This document shows positions 4,954-5,143 of a DNA stretch of 5,143 nt, piece after piece. The stretch covers positions 1 to 5,143 of the forward strand of contig JAGGSX010000029.1 of the NCBI GenBank assembly GCA_021158865.1. The letters run 5' to 3'. Position 1 is the first letter of the stretch; each line of letters starts with the position of its first letter. The notes under the pieces were generated by a model that worked only from the letters and a program-made list of their open reading frames with translations, did no database searches and had not been told where the DNA came from. This stretch comes from Thermoplasmata archaeon. GTDB taxonomy: Archaea > Thermoplasmatota > E2 > UBA202 > JdFR-43. A program made the translations under genes and the position numbers.

Positions 4954-5113
4954 GATTAAAATCAGACTAAGGTAGGATTGAAATCGATTTCTTTGGCTTC
5001 TTTTGCAAGCTGGAGCATGATTAAAATCAGACTAAGGTAGGATTGAAATCCATTTGGCAGGCAGGGGGGCAAAACGACGCTGATTAAAATCAGGCCACGG
5101 TAGGCCCTAACCC
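4954..5113 (+). CRISPR. CRISPR array, leader end: two intact repeats, two spacers, one degenerate repeat
   Basis: Two identical 32-bp repeats lie at 4954-4985 and 5019-5050. They begin GATTAAAATCAG, continue ACTAAGGTA and end GGATTGAAATC. A third copy at 5082-5113 keeps the first 12 bases and GGTAGG but differs at 9 of 32 positions. The true unit may be 30 bp, without the outer G and C, by comparison with methanogen repeats of the form TTAAAATCAGACC...GGATTGAAAT, which go with type I-B systems. Spacers are 33 bp (4986-5018) and 31 bp (5051-5081). With a 30- or 31-bp unit the crRNA handle would be ATTGAAAT, as expected for I-B. Orientation follows from the adjacent leader and cas2. The array probably continues beyond the window or was cut at a contig end. 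Confidence 0.93.
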
Positions 5114-5143
5114 CAGGACTGACCGAGCTCCCCCTATGTCCAA

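Overview
This AT-rich window looks archaeal and carries most of one end of a type I (probably I-B) CRISPR-Cas locus, with a HEPN/MNT toxin-antitoxin-type pair built into it. The archaeal reading rests on three things. TATA-like boxes lie about 23-28 nt before several start codons, as expected for leaderless transcripts. Shine-Dalgarno-like stretches match AGGAGGTGAT. The CRISPR repeat (TTAAAATCAGAC...GGATTGAAAT) resembles repeats of euryarchaeal methanogens. I cannot name a species.

Layout from left to right. The minus strand carries a large-subunit (cas8-type) gene running off the left edge (1-351), cas6 (348 to about 1097) and a HEAT-like/SEC-C zinc-binding protein (1175-1930). A 131-bp divergent intergenic region (1931-2061) holds promoters for both directions and three copies of an ATAACA-type operator candidate. 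The plus strand then reads winged-helix MNT nucleotidyltransferase (2062-2610), HEPN protein (2607-3029), cas4 (3022-3522), cas1 (3562-4566), cas2 (4568-4831), an A/T-rich leader with its own TATA-like box, and a CRISPR array with two intact repeats, two spacers and a third, badly degenerate repeat at the right edge (4954-5113).

How the parts should work together. Cas1-Cas2, helped by Cas4, would acquire spacers into the leader end of the array. Cas6 would cut the array transcript, and a Cascade containing the Cas8-like protein would use the crRNAs. Genes for Cas5, Cas7 and Cas3 are not in the window and presumably lie to the left. The unusual feature is that the adaptation genes sit downstream of, and overlap, a HEPN/MNT pair whose MNT carries its own DNA-binding domain. 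The only clear upstream promoter for cas4 is the operator-rich MNT promoter, so the toxin-antitoxin pair may control spacer acquisition or protect it from loss. Other points worth a second look are a His-to-Gln change in the Cas4 active site, a relay of two mini-ORFs between cas4 and cas1, a TTG start for cas6, GC-rich hairpin-like islands, one of which resembles spacer 2, and an abrupt composition change inside the last repeat.
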